From: Thermoplasmata archaeon
GTDB lineage: Archaea > Thermoplasmatota > Thermoplasmata > Lutacidiplasmatales > UBA184
DNA length: 64,000 bases
Direction: 5' to 3'
Assembly (NCBI GenBank): GCA_021816865.1
Contig: JAKAWX010000002.1
Coordinates: forward strand, 76,110 to 140,109
The position numbers and the translations under genes were made by a program. This document shows positions 39,632 through 47,793 of the stretch, one piece after another. A model generated the notes under the pieces. The model was not told where the DNA came from, ran no database searches, and saw only the letters and a program-made list of their open reading frames with translations. Every line of letters begins with the position of its first letter. Within the stretch, counting starts at the first letter, position 1.

Positions 39632-41059
39632 GTGCCACCTTCTCCCGAGGACCGGCCGGCGGAAACGCCGGAGCGGCCCGAGATCGCCCAAGCCCTGAAC
39701 CCGGCGGCCGCGCCCGTCAACGACCGCCGTCCGGCGGCGGGAATCTCGCCCTCCCCTTCGGGAGGGAACGCCCCGGCGGGGACCCCGAGCTCGGCGGGCG
39801 AGTTCCTCGACTCGATCCTCCAGTCGAAGAGCGAACTCTACCGCGGAAGCCGGGAGGTGTTGCGCGATTCGTACATCCCGAGCCGGCTTCCGCACCGCGA
39901 GCAGCAGATCCGGCAGGTCGCCGAGGTGCTGGCGCCCGCGCTGCGCGGCGACACGCCGTCCAACCTGCTCATCTACGGCAAGATCGGGACCGGGAAGACG
40001 GCGGTCGTGGCGCAGGTCCGCCAGGACATTCTGCGTAGGGTCGACCCGTCGGGCCAGCTCACGTTCGTCACGCTCAACTGCGGCAACATCGACACGCCCT
40101 ATAGTCTCCTCCAGACGATCGGCAACTCGTTCGCGCGCACGGAGCCCGACCGGATCCCGACGGGATGGTCGCTCGACCGGGTCCAGGCCGCCATGCGACG
40201 ATTGATGGACACGAAAGGCGGCACGATCCTCCTCGTGCTGGACGAGATCGACCGTCTGGTCGCGCGCAGCGGCGACAACGTGCTCTACACGCTTTCGCAG
40301 ATCAACACCGAGCTCGAGGTCGCGCGGCTGGTTCTCATCGGGATCTCGAACGACCTCAAGTTCACGAACCACCTCGACGCCCGGGTCCGCAGCCGGCTCA
40401 ACGAAGAGAAGATCCTCTTCCCGCCGTATGACGCGGTCCAGCTGCAGGATATCCTTCGGGACCGGGCGCGCGAAGCGTTCAAGGATGGGGTCGTCGACCC
40501 CGGAGTGGTCGAGCGGTGCGCGGCGTACGCCGCGCTCGAGAACGGGGACGCCCGCCGTGCCCTCGCGCTCCTGCGTCTCGCCTCGGAGATGGCCGAGCGC
40601 GACCACGCCAAACGCATCACGCCGGACCACGTGGTGAAGGCCAAGAACCGCCTCGAGCAGGACATCATCGTCGAGTGCGTGCGGACCCTCCCGCCCCACT
40701 GCAAAGTGCTCCTCTACGCGATCCTCCAGTCGTTCGAGCGTCGCCGCAACGGGGTCCTCACGGGCGAGGTCTACGACAGCTACAAGCGCCTCGCCGAGCG
40801 CCTGGGCCTCCAGCCGCTGCACGCCCGCTCGATCTCGAACTACGTGAGCGAGCTCGAGTCCCTCGGCCTCATCCGTGCGACGATCGTCTCGCGCGGCCGC
40901 GGGGGCCGCACGCGGGAGATCCTCGTCGACGTCCCGATCTCCGAGACGATGCCCGCCCTCGAAGAGGACCCGCTGATCTCGCCCGTCGGTCGCCCGAAGC
41001 CGCGGGGGCAGATGCTCCTCACGAACTTCGACAATCCCGGCCGGACCGGGCCCCTCTGA
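39632..41059 (+). CDS. Orc1/Cdc6 replication initiator
   Basis: The protein has 475 residues. A Pro/Ala-rich N-terminal tail of about 55 residues precedes the AAA+ domain: Walker A 'GKIGTGKT' (116-123), Walker B 'LLVLDEIDRL' (about residues 196-205), sensor 1 'IGISNDLKF' and sensor 2 'GDARRALALL'. A C-terminal winged helix follows ('SISNYVSELESLGLIRA'). It recognises origins and loads MCM. Archaeal origins often adjoin this gene, but I see no obvious ORB repeats. The start is probably GTG 39632; the C-terminus ends with a short Gly/Pro tail. Confidence 0.93.
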   Translation: MPPSPEDRPAETPERPEIAQALNPAAAPVNDRRPAAGISPSPSGGNAPAGTPSSAGEFLDSILQSKSELYRGSREVLRDSYIPSRLPHREQQIRQVAEVLAPALRGDTPSNLLIYGKIGTGKTAVVAQVRQDILRRVDPSGQLTFVTLNCGNIDTPYSLLQTIGNSFARTEPDRIPTGWSLDRVQAAMRRLMDTKGGTILLVLDEIDRLVARSGDNVLYTLSQINTELEVARLVLIGISNDLKFTNHLDARVRSRLNEEKILFPPYDAVQLQDILRDRAREAFKDGVVDPGVVERCAAYAALENGDARRALALLRLASEMAERDHAKRITPDHVVKAKNRLEQDIIVECVRTLPPHCKVLLYAILQSFERRRNGVLTGEVYDSYKRLAERLGLQPLHARSISNYVSELESLGLIRATIVSRGRGGRTREILVDVPISETMPALEEDPLISPVGRPKPRGQMLLTNFDNPGRTGPL

Positions 41060-41077
41060 CCTATCGCGAGGTCGGGC

Positions 41078-42526
41078 TCACTCGCGCGCCGCGGTCATCA
41101 TCTTCATCTCGCGACCGGCGACTCCCGTGGGGGTGCCGACCGGACCGATGGGGTTCCCGCCGGAGGCGACCAGCACCGGACCCCCGGTGCAGTTGGTGGA
41201 TTGGATCGGGCCGGCCATGAACACCGCCCCGCTCGAGGCGTTGACCTCGGTGGTGACGTACGACCCCGCCCCCGTGTACCCCGCCGAGCAGGTCGAGAAC
41301 TCGACCAGCCACATCGACGGCTGGGAGTAGGTGAAGTTGCCGTAGGTGACCGAGATTCCCCCGACGAGCGTGTAGGCGGCGTCCGCTTGGGGGTGGGCGG
41401 CGACGAACGCCGACCCGTTCGTCGTGCCCGCCGCCGCCGAGGCGGCGACCGGGCTGTCGACAGGGTTGGTGATGAGGGTGACGTTGCCGTACTCGGTCCC
41501 GAAGCAGCCCGACCCGCTCATTTCGCCCAGGTAGGTGCCCGCTCCGTTCAGCACGGCGACCAGGAACAGTGCCTGAGGCGAGGGCTGGTAGTAGCCGAAC
41601 ATCCATGCGGGGCTGACCCCCGAATGGTAGTTGCCCGAGAACGTCGGGAGCGTCACGGTGGTGGTGGAGCCGCCGGTCAGCGTGCAGTTCGACTTTGTGA
41701 CATTCGTGGAGCTGTTGGTGTAGGAGCTGCGACTGTCGAGACCGTACGAGACCCAAAGCACCGCCGAGGTCGAGTGCCCCGAGACGATGGAGTCCGCGGT
41801 TGGTTTCGCCTGACTGAACGTCTGGGCCCCGCCGCCGCCTCCGCCGGAGCTGGTGAAGGTAACGCCCTGCGACGCGGCCGTGCCCGAGACCGCTATGCTC
41901 CCGGAGGCTGGATTGGCCGAGTAGCCGGTGACCGAATCGACGGTGAAGGGCCAGCTCCCGTTACCGATCGTGAACGCAATGGTGGAGGTGGCGGAGCTAC
42001 CGGCCGTCCCGTTGAACGTCACGGACCAGCTCGTCCCCACCGGGAGTCCGGACTCCGTGAAGGTGACCGTGTACGAGCCGGGAGGGAGGGCGGTGAAGGC
42101 GATGCTCTGGGAAGCCGCTGCCCCGCTCACCGTAACGCTTCCGGTGCTCGGAGTGGCCTTGTATCCGGCGACGGGGCCAACGGTGTAGGAGTAAGTCCCG
42201 TTCGACTTTGAGAAGATCAGCGATGTCGTGGTCGAGCTGACGGTCGAGCCCGAGATGGTCACGGACCAGCTCGTCCCCGACGGGAGGCCCGACTCGGTGA
42301 AGGTGACGTTGTACGAGGGCCCGGAGGCCCCGCCGCCCCCTCCTCCGCCGCTCGAACCGAGGTGAAGGCCCGGGATCACGTTGGCGAAAAGGAGGGCAAG
42401 CAGCACGACAATCACGACCACGACCGCGGCGAGGGCCCCCAGGAGTCCCTTCGACATTCCCCGCGGTTTCGTCGGAGGCATCGTGGCGGGCGGTGCGCCC
42501 GAAGGTGTACCCGGCGTAGCGGTCAT
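41078..42526 (-). CDS. Membrane-anchored surface protein with two ESGLPxGTSWSV repeats
   Basis: This 482-residue protein starts with a Pro/Thr-rich cytoplasmic segment, one helix (about 27-49) and a glycine run. Two tandem repeats begin 'FTESGLPSGTSWSV' and 'FTESGLPVGTSWSV' (near 74 and 155). A second glycine run is followed by a C-terminal domain of about 240 residues, rich in Ser and Thr with about five cysteines and aromatic residues. The orientation suggests an N-in, C-out exported protein. It shares its repeats with the giant surface protein at 9.7-12.9 kb. It converges on the orc1/cdc6 gene. The ATG is preceded by an AT-rich region (42550-42580). Confidence 0.8.
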   Translation of the reverse strand: MTATPGTPSGAPPATMPPTKPRGMSKGLLGALAAVVVVIVVLLALLFANVIPGLHLGSSGGGGGGGASGPSYNVTFTESGLPSGTSWSVTISGSTVSSTTTSLIFSKSNGTYSYTVGPVAGYKATPSTGSVTVSGAAASQSIAFTALPPGSYTVTFTESGLPVGTSWSVTFNGTAGSSATSTIAFTIGNGSWPFTVDSVTGYSANPASGSIAVSGTAASQGVTFTSSGGGGGGAQTFSQAKPTADSIVSGHSTSAVLWVSYGLDSRSSYTNSSTNVTKSNCTLTGGSTTTVTLPTFSGNYHSGVSPAWMFGYYQPSPQALFLVAVLNGAGTYLGEMSGSGCFGTEYGNVTLITNPVDSPVAASAAAGTTNGSAFVAAHPQADAAYTLVGGISVTYGNFTYSQPSMWLVEFSTCSAGYTGAGSYVTTEVNASSGAVFMAGPIQSTNCTGGPVLVASGGNPIGPVGTPTGVAGREMKMMTAARE

Positions 42527-42626
42527 CGAGGACCGAGCAGCGGTTGGCTCTAATTCGTCGTTTCGTTAAGTGCCGTACCCGCGTATAATCGCGACTTGGG
42601 TGCGGAAACCGCGCATCCCCCCGGCG

Positions 42627-42836
42627 CTAGTCGCCGACCGGTCCGACGACCACCTCGCCGTCCGCGGTCCCGGGGATCGGGACCCGGCGTCGGGCGCGCT
42701 CGCGCTTGAGCTCGCGCAGGTCACGGTCGAGCTCCTTCAGCTCCGCGGCCGTCCGCCGCAGGCGCAGGCGGGCGATCCGCTCGAGCGCGGCGATCTCGCG
42801 GTCGAGCGATTCGTCCGACCCGCGGAATCCGCTCAT
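42627..42836 (-). CDS. Coiled-coil microprotein overlapping the aldehyde dehydrogenase stop
   Basis: This predicted 69-residue protein is mostly one charged helix ('LDREIAALERIARLRLRR', 'LKELDRDLRELKRE'), so a coiled coil is likely. A short beta-like tail 'GEVVVGPVGD' follows. Its ATG overlaps the dehydrogenase stop by four bases (ATGA), which makes translational coupling likely. The function is unknown; it could be a subunit or adaptor of the enzyme. Confidence 0.62.
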   Translation of the reverse strand: MSGFRGSDESLDREIAALERIARLRLRRTAAELKELDRDLRELKRERARRRVPIPGTADGEVVVGPVGD

Positions 42837-44329
42837 ACCGCGGTCTCGCTGTCGATCTGGGCCTTCTGGAGCTTCGCGGAGAAGTCGACGAAGACGCTCT
42901 TGATCTCGGTGAACTCCTCGATGGCGGCGCTTCCCGCCTCCCGGCCGCCGTTGCCGGTGTTCTTGATCCCGCCGAACGGCAGCTGCACCTCGGCGCCGAT
43001 CGTCGGGGCGTTGATGTACGTGATCCCCGCCTCGAGGTCGTTGATCGCCCGGAACGCCCGGTTGACGTCGCGCGTGTAGATCGACGAGGAAAGGCCGTAG
43101 TCCACGTCGTTCGCGACCTTCACCGCCTCGTCGTAGTCGCCGACGCGCACGACGGAGAGGACGGGCCCGAAGATCTCCTCCCGGGAGATCCGGGTCCCGT
43201 GCCGGGTCTCGAAGATCGTCGGCTCGAGGAAGTGGCCGGGGTCGTAGATCCCCCCGGTCCGCTTGCGGCCCCCGTAGCGCAGCGTCGCCTCCGAGCGCCC
43301 GAGATCGATGTACCCGAGGATCTTCTTCTCCTGGTCGGCCGACGCGACCGGTCCCATGCCGGTCGCCGGGTCGAGCGGGTCGCCGACGGTGAACCGGTCG
43401 AGGCGGTCGGTGAGCATCCCGAGGAACTCGTCGTAGACCTTCGTGTGGACGATGAGGCGACTTGTTGCGGTGCAGCGCTGGCCGGCGGTGCCGAACGCGC
43501 CGAAGAGGACGCCGTCGAGCGCCAGCGGAAGGTCGGCGTCGTCCATCAGGATCACCGGATTCTTCCCGCCGAGTTCGAGGTGGACCATCTTGAGGCCCTG
43601 GGCGCCCCGGACGTAGACGTCGCGCCCCGTCTCCACGCCGCCCGTGAACGAGATCGCCCTTACCCGGGGGTCCCCGACGAGGGCGTTCCCGACAACGCCG
43701 CCCGAGCCGGTCACGAGGTTGAGGACCCCCGGCGGGACCCCCGACTCCTCGTAGATCCGCACGACCTCGGCGGCGCAGCGGGCCGTGCCGGAGGCGGGCT
43801 TGAAGACGACCGTGTTGCCCGTGATGAGGGCCGCCGCGATCTTCCAGTTCGGGATCGCGGTCGGAAAGTTCCAGGGGGTGATGCACGCGACCACGCCCTT
43901 GGGCTGGCGCACGGTGAGGCAGAACTTCGCTCGGAGCTCCGACGGAACCGTCTCGCCGAAGAGACGCCGGCCTTCTCCGGCCATGTATTCGATGAAGTCG
44001 ATCGACTCCTGCACGTCCCCGAGGCCCTCGGCGATCACCTTGCCCATCTCCCGGGTCACGATCGCCCCGAGGTCGGCCTTGGCGCGTCGCATCCGACGGG
44101 CGACCTCGAGCAGGATCTCTCCCCGCTTCGGGGCGGGGGTCGCCTTCCAGCCGGGGAAAGCGCGGTGCGCTGCCGCGACGGCGTCCTTCACGTCGTCCGG
44201 CGTCCCAACGACGAACGACCCAACGGTCTCGCCGGTCGCCGGGTTCAACGTCTCGAATCGCTTGGCGGCCGACGGCGTGGCCCACCGGCCTCCTACGAAC
44301 AGGCCGAATTCCTCCGCGCGGAACGACAT
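42833..44329 (-). CDS. NAD(P)-dependent aldehyde dehydrogenase
   Basis: The 498-residue ALDH has all catalytic parts: oxyanion Asn154 in 'TPWNFP', general base Glu252 in 'LELGGK', nucleophile Cys286 in 'GQRCTA', and the NAD loop 'FTGGVETG'. The final 'LPFGGIKNTGNGGREAG' is conserved. The length matches the succinate-semialdehyde/lactaldehyde group. Substrate preference (semialdehyde or glyceraldehyde-type) is not readable. A strong ribosome-binding site (GGAGAGGAGCG) precedes the ATG. A coiled-coil microprotein gene is coupled downstream. Confidence 0.92.
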   Translation of the reverse strand: MSFRAEEFGLFVGGRWATPSAAKRFETLNPATGETVGSFVVGTPDDVKDAVAAAHRAFPGWKATPAPKRGEILLEVARRMRRAKADLGAIVTREMGKVIAEGLGDVQESIDFIEYMAGEGRRLFGETVPSELRAKFCLTVRQPKGVVACITPWNFPTAIPNWKIAAALITGNTVVFKPASGTARCAAEVVRIYEESGVPPGVLNLVTGSGGVVGNALVGDPRVRAISFTGGVETGRDVYVRGAQGLKMVHLELGGKNPVILMDDADLPLALDGVLFGAFGTAGQRCTATSRLIVHTKVYDEFLGMLTDRLDRFTVGDPLDPATGMGPVASADQEKKILGYIDLGRSEATLRYGGRKRTGGIYDPGHFLEPTIFETRHGTRISREEIFGPVLSVVRVGDYDEAVKVANDVDYGLSSSIYTRDVNRAFRAINDLEAGITYINAPTIGAEVQLPFGGIKNTGNGGREAGSAAIEEFTEIKSVFVDFSAKLQKAQIDSETAV

Positions 44330-44423
44330 CGCTCCTCTCCTCCGCGTCCCGATTCCCCGCGAGGCTACATAGGCGTTTGCCGGCGGGTCCCAAGTCCCGC
44401 GACCGTCCCACCCCGAGGCGGCA

Positions 44424-44432
44424 AGGATATTC
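44424..44432 (+). promoter_or_regulatory. TATA-like box for serS
   Basis: aggatattc lies 24-32 bases before the GTG at 44456, arguing for a leaderless transcript and for this start codon. Confidence 0.5.
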
Positions 44433-44455
44433 GCAGGGGCCCCCTCCGGAGCAAC

Positions 44456-45751
44456 GTGATCGACGTCGACGTTCTCCGTAAAGATCCCGGTCGGATCGAG
44501 CAGAACCTCGGGCGCCGGGGGAACCCCGCATATCTCACGCTGTTCGCCGAGGCGAGGGCGAAGGACGAAGCCTGGCGCGCCGCGCGGGTCGAGGCGGACC
44601 GGCTGCGCCAGCGACGCAACGACCTCGGACGTCGCATCGCGCTCGAGCGCGCGAGGGGGGCCGTCCCGGCCGAGCTCGAGGCGGAGGCCCGGTCGATCCC
44701 GACGGCGCTGCGCGAGGCCGAGGCCCGGGAAGGGGAGCAACGGCGCGCACGCGACGCGCTCCTGATGCGCCTCCCGAACCTTATGGACGAGTCGGTTCCG
44801 GCCGGCAAGGACGACTCGGAGAACGCGGTCGTCGCCACCTGGGGGACTCCCGCGGGCCCGAACCCCGCCCTCCGGGCTCACGGGGAGGTCCTGGAAGCGC
44901 TCGGGATGGCGGAATTCGATCGCGCGCATCGGGCGAGCGGCTCGGGGTTCTACTATCTGACCGGGCCCATCGTCCTGCTCGACCTCGCTCTCCAGCGGTT
45001 CGCCCTCGACCTCCTAGTCGAGCGGGGGTATCTCCCGGTCGCGCCTCCGTACCTCCTGCGGCGCGAGCCGTACGAGGGCGTCACCGACCTCGCGGACTTC
45101 GAGAACGTCATGTACAAGGTGGAGGGCGAGGACCTCTACCTCATCGCGACGAGCGAGCACCCGCTGGCGGCGCTCTACCACGGCGAGATCCTCGACGAGG
45201 ACCGACTTCCGCTCCGGCTCGCCGGCCTGAGCCCGTGCTTCCGCAAGGAGATCGGCGGCCACGGGGTCGACCAGAAGGGGATCTTCCGGGTCCACCAGTT
45301 CCAGAAGGTCGAGCAGTTCGTCTTCTGCCGGCCCGAGGAGTCGGCCGGGCTCCACGAGGAGCTTCGGGCGAACGCCGAGGAGATCGTGCGACGGCTCGGC
45401 GTGCCCTACCGAGTAGTGAACGTCTGCACGGGAGACCTCGGGACGGTCGCGGCGAAGAAGTACGACATCGAGGCCTGGTTTCCCCGTCAGCAGGCGTACC
45501 GGGAGGTCGTGAGCTGCTCGAACTGCACCGACTACCAGGCCCGTCGTCTCGGCATCCGGATGGGCAAGGCCGGGCGGCCGGGGAAGGTCGTGCCGCACAC
45601 GCTCAACTCGACGGCGGTCGCGACCTCCCGGACCATGGCCGTGATCCTGGAGCAGTACCAGCAGCCGGACGGCTCGGTCACGGTCCCCGAGGTCCTCCGC
45701 CCCTATCTCGGGGGTCGGGACTCCCTCCGACCGGTCGGGCCGAAGGCCTGA
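44456..45751 (+). CDS. serS: Seryl-tRNA synthetase
   Basis: The protein has 431 residues. An N-terminal coiled-coil tRNA-binding arm (about 30-110) is followed by a class II core: 'SGSGFYYLTGP', motif 2 'SPCFRKEIG', 'RVHQFQKVEQFVF', 'DIEAWFPRQQAYREVVSCSNCTDYQARR' in short blocks, and motif 3 'STAVATSRTMAVILEQYQ'. This is the common, bacterial/eukaryotic-like form and not the methanogen-type SerRS. It charges tRNA-Ser and, if Sec is used, tRNA-Sec. Start GTG with TATA-like box. Confidence 0.95.
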   Translation: MIDVDVLRKDPGRIEQNLGRRGNPAYLTLFAEARAKDEAWRAARVEADRLRQRRNDLGRRIALERARGAVPAELEAEARSIPTALREAEAREGEQRRARDALLMRLPNLMDESVPAGKDDSENAVVATWGTPAGPNPALRAHGEVLEALGMAEFDRAHRASGSGFYYLTGPIVLLDLALQRFALDLLVERGYLPVAPPYLLRREPYEGVTDLADFENVMYKVEGEDLYLIATSEHPLAALYHGEILDEDRLPLRLAGLSPCFRKEIGGHGVDQKGIFRVHQFQKVEQFVFCRPEESAGLHEELRANAEEIVRRLGVPYRVVNVCTGDLGTVAAKKYDIEAWFPRQQAYREVVSCSNCTDYQARRLGIRMGKAGRPGKVVPHTLNSTAVATSRTMAVILEQYQQPDGSVTVPEVLRPYLGGRDSLRPVGPKA

Positions 45752-45868
45752 GTCGAAGCCGCTCGACGCGGAGGGGCCTACGGTCGCAGACCTCCGAGCC
45801 GGCCCCACGGGGCGCGAGCGCGCTTCCGGACGCGGTCCCCGCGGTACGCGGACCCGGGGGAAGTTCCC

Positions 45869-47578
45869 GTGAGCCGGCAACGTCGGCTGGACGAGTTCTC
45901 GCCCGCGGCGGGGGTGGCGGCGGCGCCCCCGCTCCGAGTCGGTCGGCCCCGTCCGGACGCGCTGCCGGGGGTCTGGAGCGTCGTCGAGGGCCAGATCGAG
46001 CATCCCCTCCTAAGGTCCGGGACGCTCCGCGCCCTCCCCTTCCAGATCGATCTCGCCCGCATCGGGCTCACCGAGGACCTCCTGGTCGTTCTGCCGACGG
46101 GCCTCGGGAAGACCGTCATCGCCGCCCTCCTCGCCGCCGAGGTCCTGCGGCGCGACGTCGGCAAGGTCCTCTTCCTCGCCCCGACGCGTCCGCTCGTCCA
46201 GCAGCACGCGGAGTCGTTCGCCCGCTGGCTCCTTCCGCTACGGCTCGCGCGGTTCACGGGGACGGTCCGGCGTCCGGTCCGGGAAGGGGCCTGGGAGTCC
46301 GCCGACTGCGTGTTCGCCACGCCCGAGATCGTACAGAACGACCTCGCGTCGGGTCGCTACGACCTCAAGGACGTCGCGCTCGCGGTCTTCGACGAGGCCC
46401 ACCACGCCGTCGGCAAGTACGTCTACGTGCCGATCGCGGCCCGCTACCTCGCGGAGCGGCCCCCCGCCGGTCGGGTCCTCGCCCTCACCGCGTCCCCCGG
46501 CGGCCGGGACGAGCGGATCGAGGAGGTCGTCGCCGCGCTCGGGGTCCGGCGCATCGAGGCCCGTTCGCGGGACGACGAAGGGGTGCGGGAGTACGTTCAG
46601 CCGGTCACGGTCGACTACGTGTGGGTCGACCTCTCGCCGACGGCGGCGCACATCCGCGACCGGCTCGCGGAGGCCGCCCGCGCGACCGCCCGCAAGCTGC
46701 AGAAGATGGGGTACCTGAGGAAGAAGCCGATCGCGTCGCTCTCGGTGAAGGACCTGATCGCGCTTCGAGCGGAGATCTTCGCGCGACCCGGACCGATGGT
46801 GCGCCGGTTCGGCCCGCTCTTCCACCAGCTCGTGCTCCTGCACTTGCACCACGCCGAGGAGCGTCTCGAGACCCAAGGGGTCGCCCCGTTCGTCCAGTAT
46901 CTCGACCGCCTGGCGGTGAAGCCGAAGCCGAGCCGTGGGGACCTCGCGGTCCTGAAGTTGCCGGAGGTCGTCGCCGCGCGCGCCGCCGCCGAAGCGTTCC
47001 TGCGCGGCACTCGGGAGCCGTCCCATCCGAAGCTCGACGCGCTGGTCGACCTCGTCCGGACCACGCTCGCGGCCGCGACCGGTCGACGCGCGCGGATCCT
47101 CGTCTTCGCCCAGTACCGCGACACCATCCAGACGATCCAGTCGACGCTCGAACAGGAGGGTTGGACCGTCGGCCGGTTCGTCGGCCAGTCGACCCGCGAC
47201 CCGGGCGACCGGGGCATGAACCAGAAGGACCAGGCCCGGATCCTCGCGGGGTTCCGCGACGGGCGGTTCCCGATCCTGGTCGCGAGCAGCGTCGCCGAGG
47301 AGGGTCTCGACGTGCCGGACGTCGACCTCGTCGTCTTCTTCGAATCGGTCCCGAGCGAGATTCGGGCGATCCAGCGGCGCGGTCGCACGGGGCGAAGCTC
47401 GCTCGGGCGCGTCGTGGTCCTGCTCACCCGGGCGACGCGCGACGTCGGCTACCAGGCCGCCGAGGTCCGACGGGAGAAGGCGATGCATCGCATCGTGCGG
47501 CGCCTCTCGGCCGAGGGGCGACGGGCGCGCGCCGCGGACGAGGCCAAGGGTCGGCCGGCCGCCGGGGGCTCGGGATAA
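45869..47578 (+). CDS. Hef/FANCM-like superfamily 2 helicase without nuclease domain
   Basis: The 569-residue protein has SF2 motifs: Walker A 'LPTGLGKT', DEAH-box 'DEAHHA', 'ALTASPGG' (motif III), 'VFAQYRDT' (Ia of domain 2) and motif VI 'QRRGRTGR'. An insertion of about 130 residues between the two RecA-like lobes matches the Hef-type clamp. Archaeal Hef often has a C-terminal XPF nuclease and helix-hairpin-helix; here the protein ends after the helicase. The N-terminus 'QRRLDEF' resembles a PCNA-interacting peptide. It is probably involved in fork remodelling. The start GTG is likely. Confidence 0.88.
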   Translation: MSRQRRLDEFSPAAGVAAAPPLRVGRPRPDALPGVWSVVEGQIEHPLLRSGTLRALPFQIDLARIGLTEDLLVVLPTGLGKTVIAALLAAEVLRRDVGKVLFLAPTRPLVQQHAESFARWLLPLRLARFTGTVRRPVREGAWESADCVFATPEIVQNDLASGRYDLKDVALAVFDEAHHAVGKYVYVPIAARYLAERPPAGRVLALTASPGGRDERIEEVVAALGVRRIEARSRDDEGVREYVQPVTVDYVWVDLSPTAAHIRDRLAEAARATARKLQKMGYLRKKPIASLSVKDLIALRAEIFARPGPMVRRFGPLFHQLVLLHLHHAEERLETQGVAPFVQYLDRLAVKPKPSRGDLAVLKLPEVVAARAAAEAFLRGTREPSHPKLDALVDLVRTTLAAATGRRARILVFAQYRDTIQTIQSTLEQEGWTVGRFVGQSTRDPGDRGMNQKDQARILAGFRDGRFPILVASSVAEEGLDVPDVDLVVFFESVPSEIRAIQRRGRTGRSSLGRVVVLLTRATRDVGYQAAEVRREKAMHRIVRRLSAEGRRARAADEAKGRPAAGGSG

Positions 47579-47622
47579 GCCTTCCGGCGCGCCCGCGCGG
47601 TGGTGCGGCTCGGTCACTGACG

Positions 47623-47630
47623 CTAAATAA
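47623..47630 (+). promoter_or_regulatory. TATA-like box for the kdp operon
   Basis: ctaaataa, 35-42 bases before the kdpF ATG, is the only AT-rich element before the potassium-pump operon. Confidence 0.5.
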
Positions 47631-47664
47631 CCTCCCTCGGGTGCGACCGAGCGGAGCGTGCGCG

Positions 47665-47778
47665 ATGGGCCCGCTCGACTGGGTAGCCCAGAACCTCGGA
47701 TTGGTGGCGCTGACGGTACTCTCGGTCGCGCTCGCGGTGTATCTGGTCTACTCGATGATTCATCCCGAGAGGTTCTGA
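47665..47778 (+). CDS. kdpF: KdpF, small subunit of the Kdp potassium pump
   Basis: The 37-residue protein is one hydrophobic helix with the KdpF ending 'YLVYSMIHPERF'. KdpF stabilises the KdpFABC complex in the membrane. It is the first gene of the operon, 15 bases before kdpA, and is too short for usual gene-length limits. The ATG at 47665 follows a weak ribosome-binding region. Confidence 0.85.
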   Translation: MGPLDWVAQNLGLVALTVLSVALAVYLVYSMIHPERF

Positions 47779-47793
47779 GGCGCGCGGGGGCCC

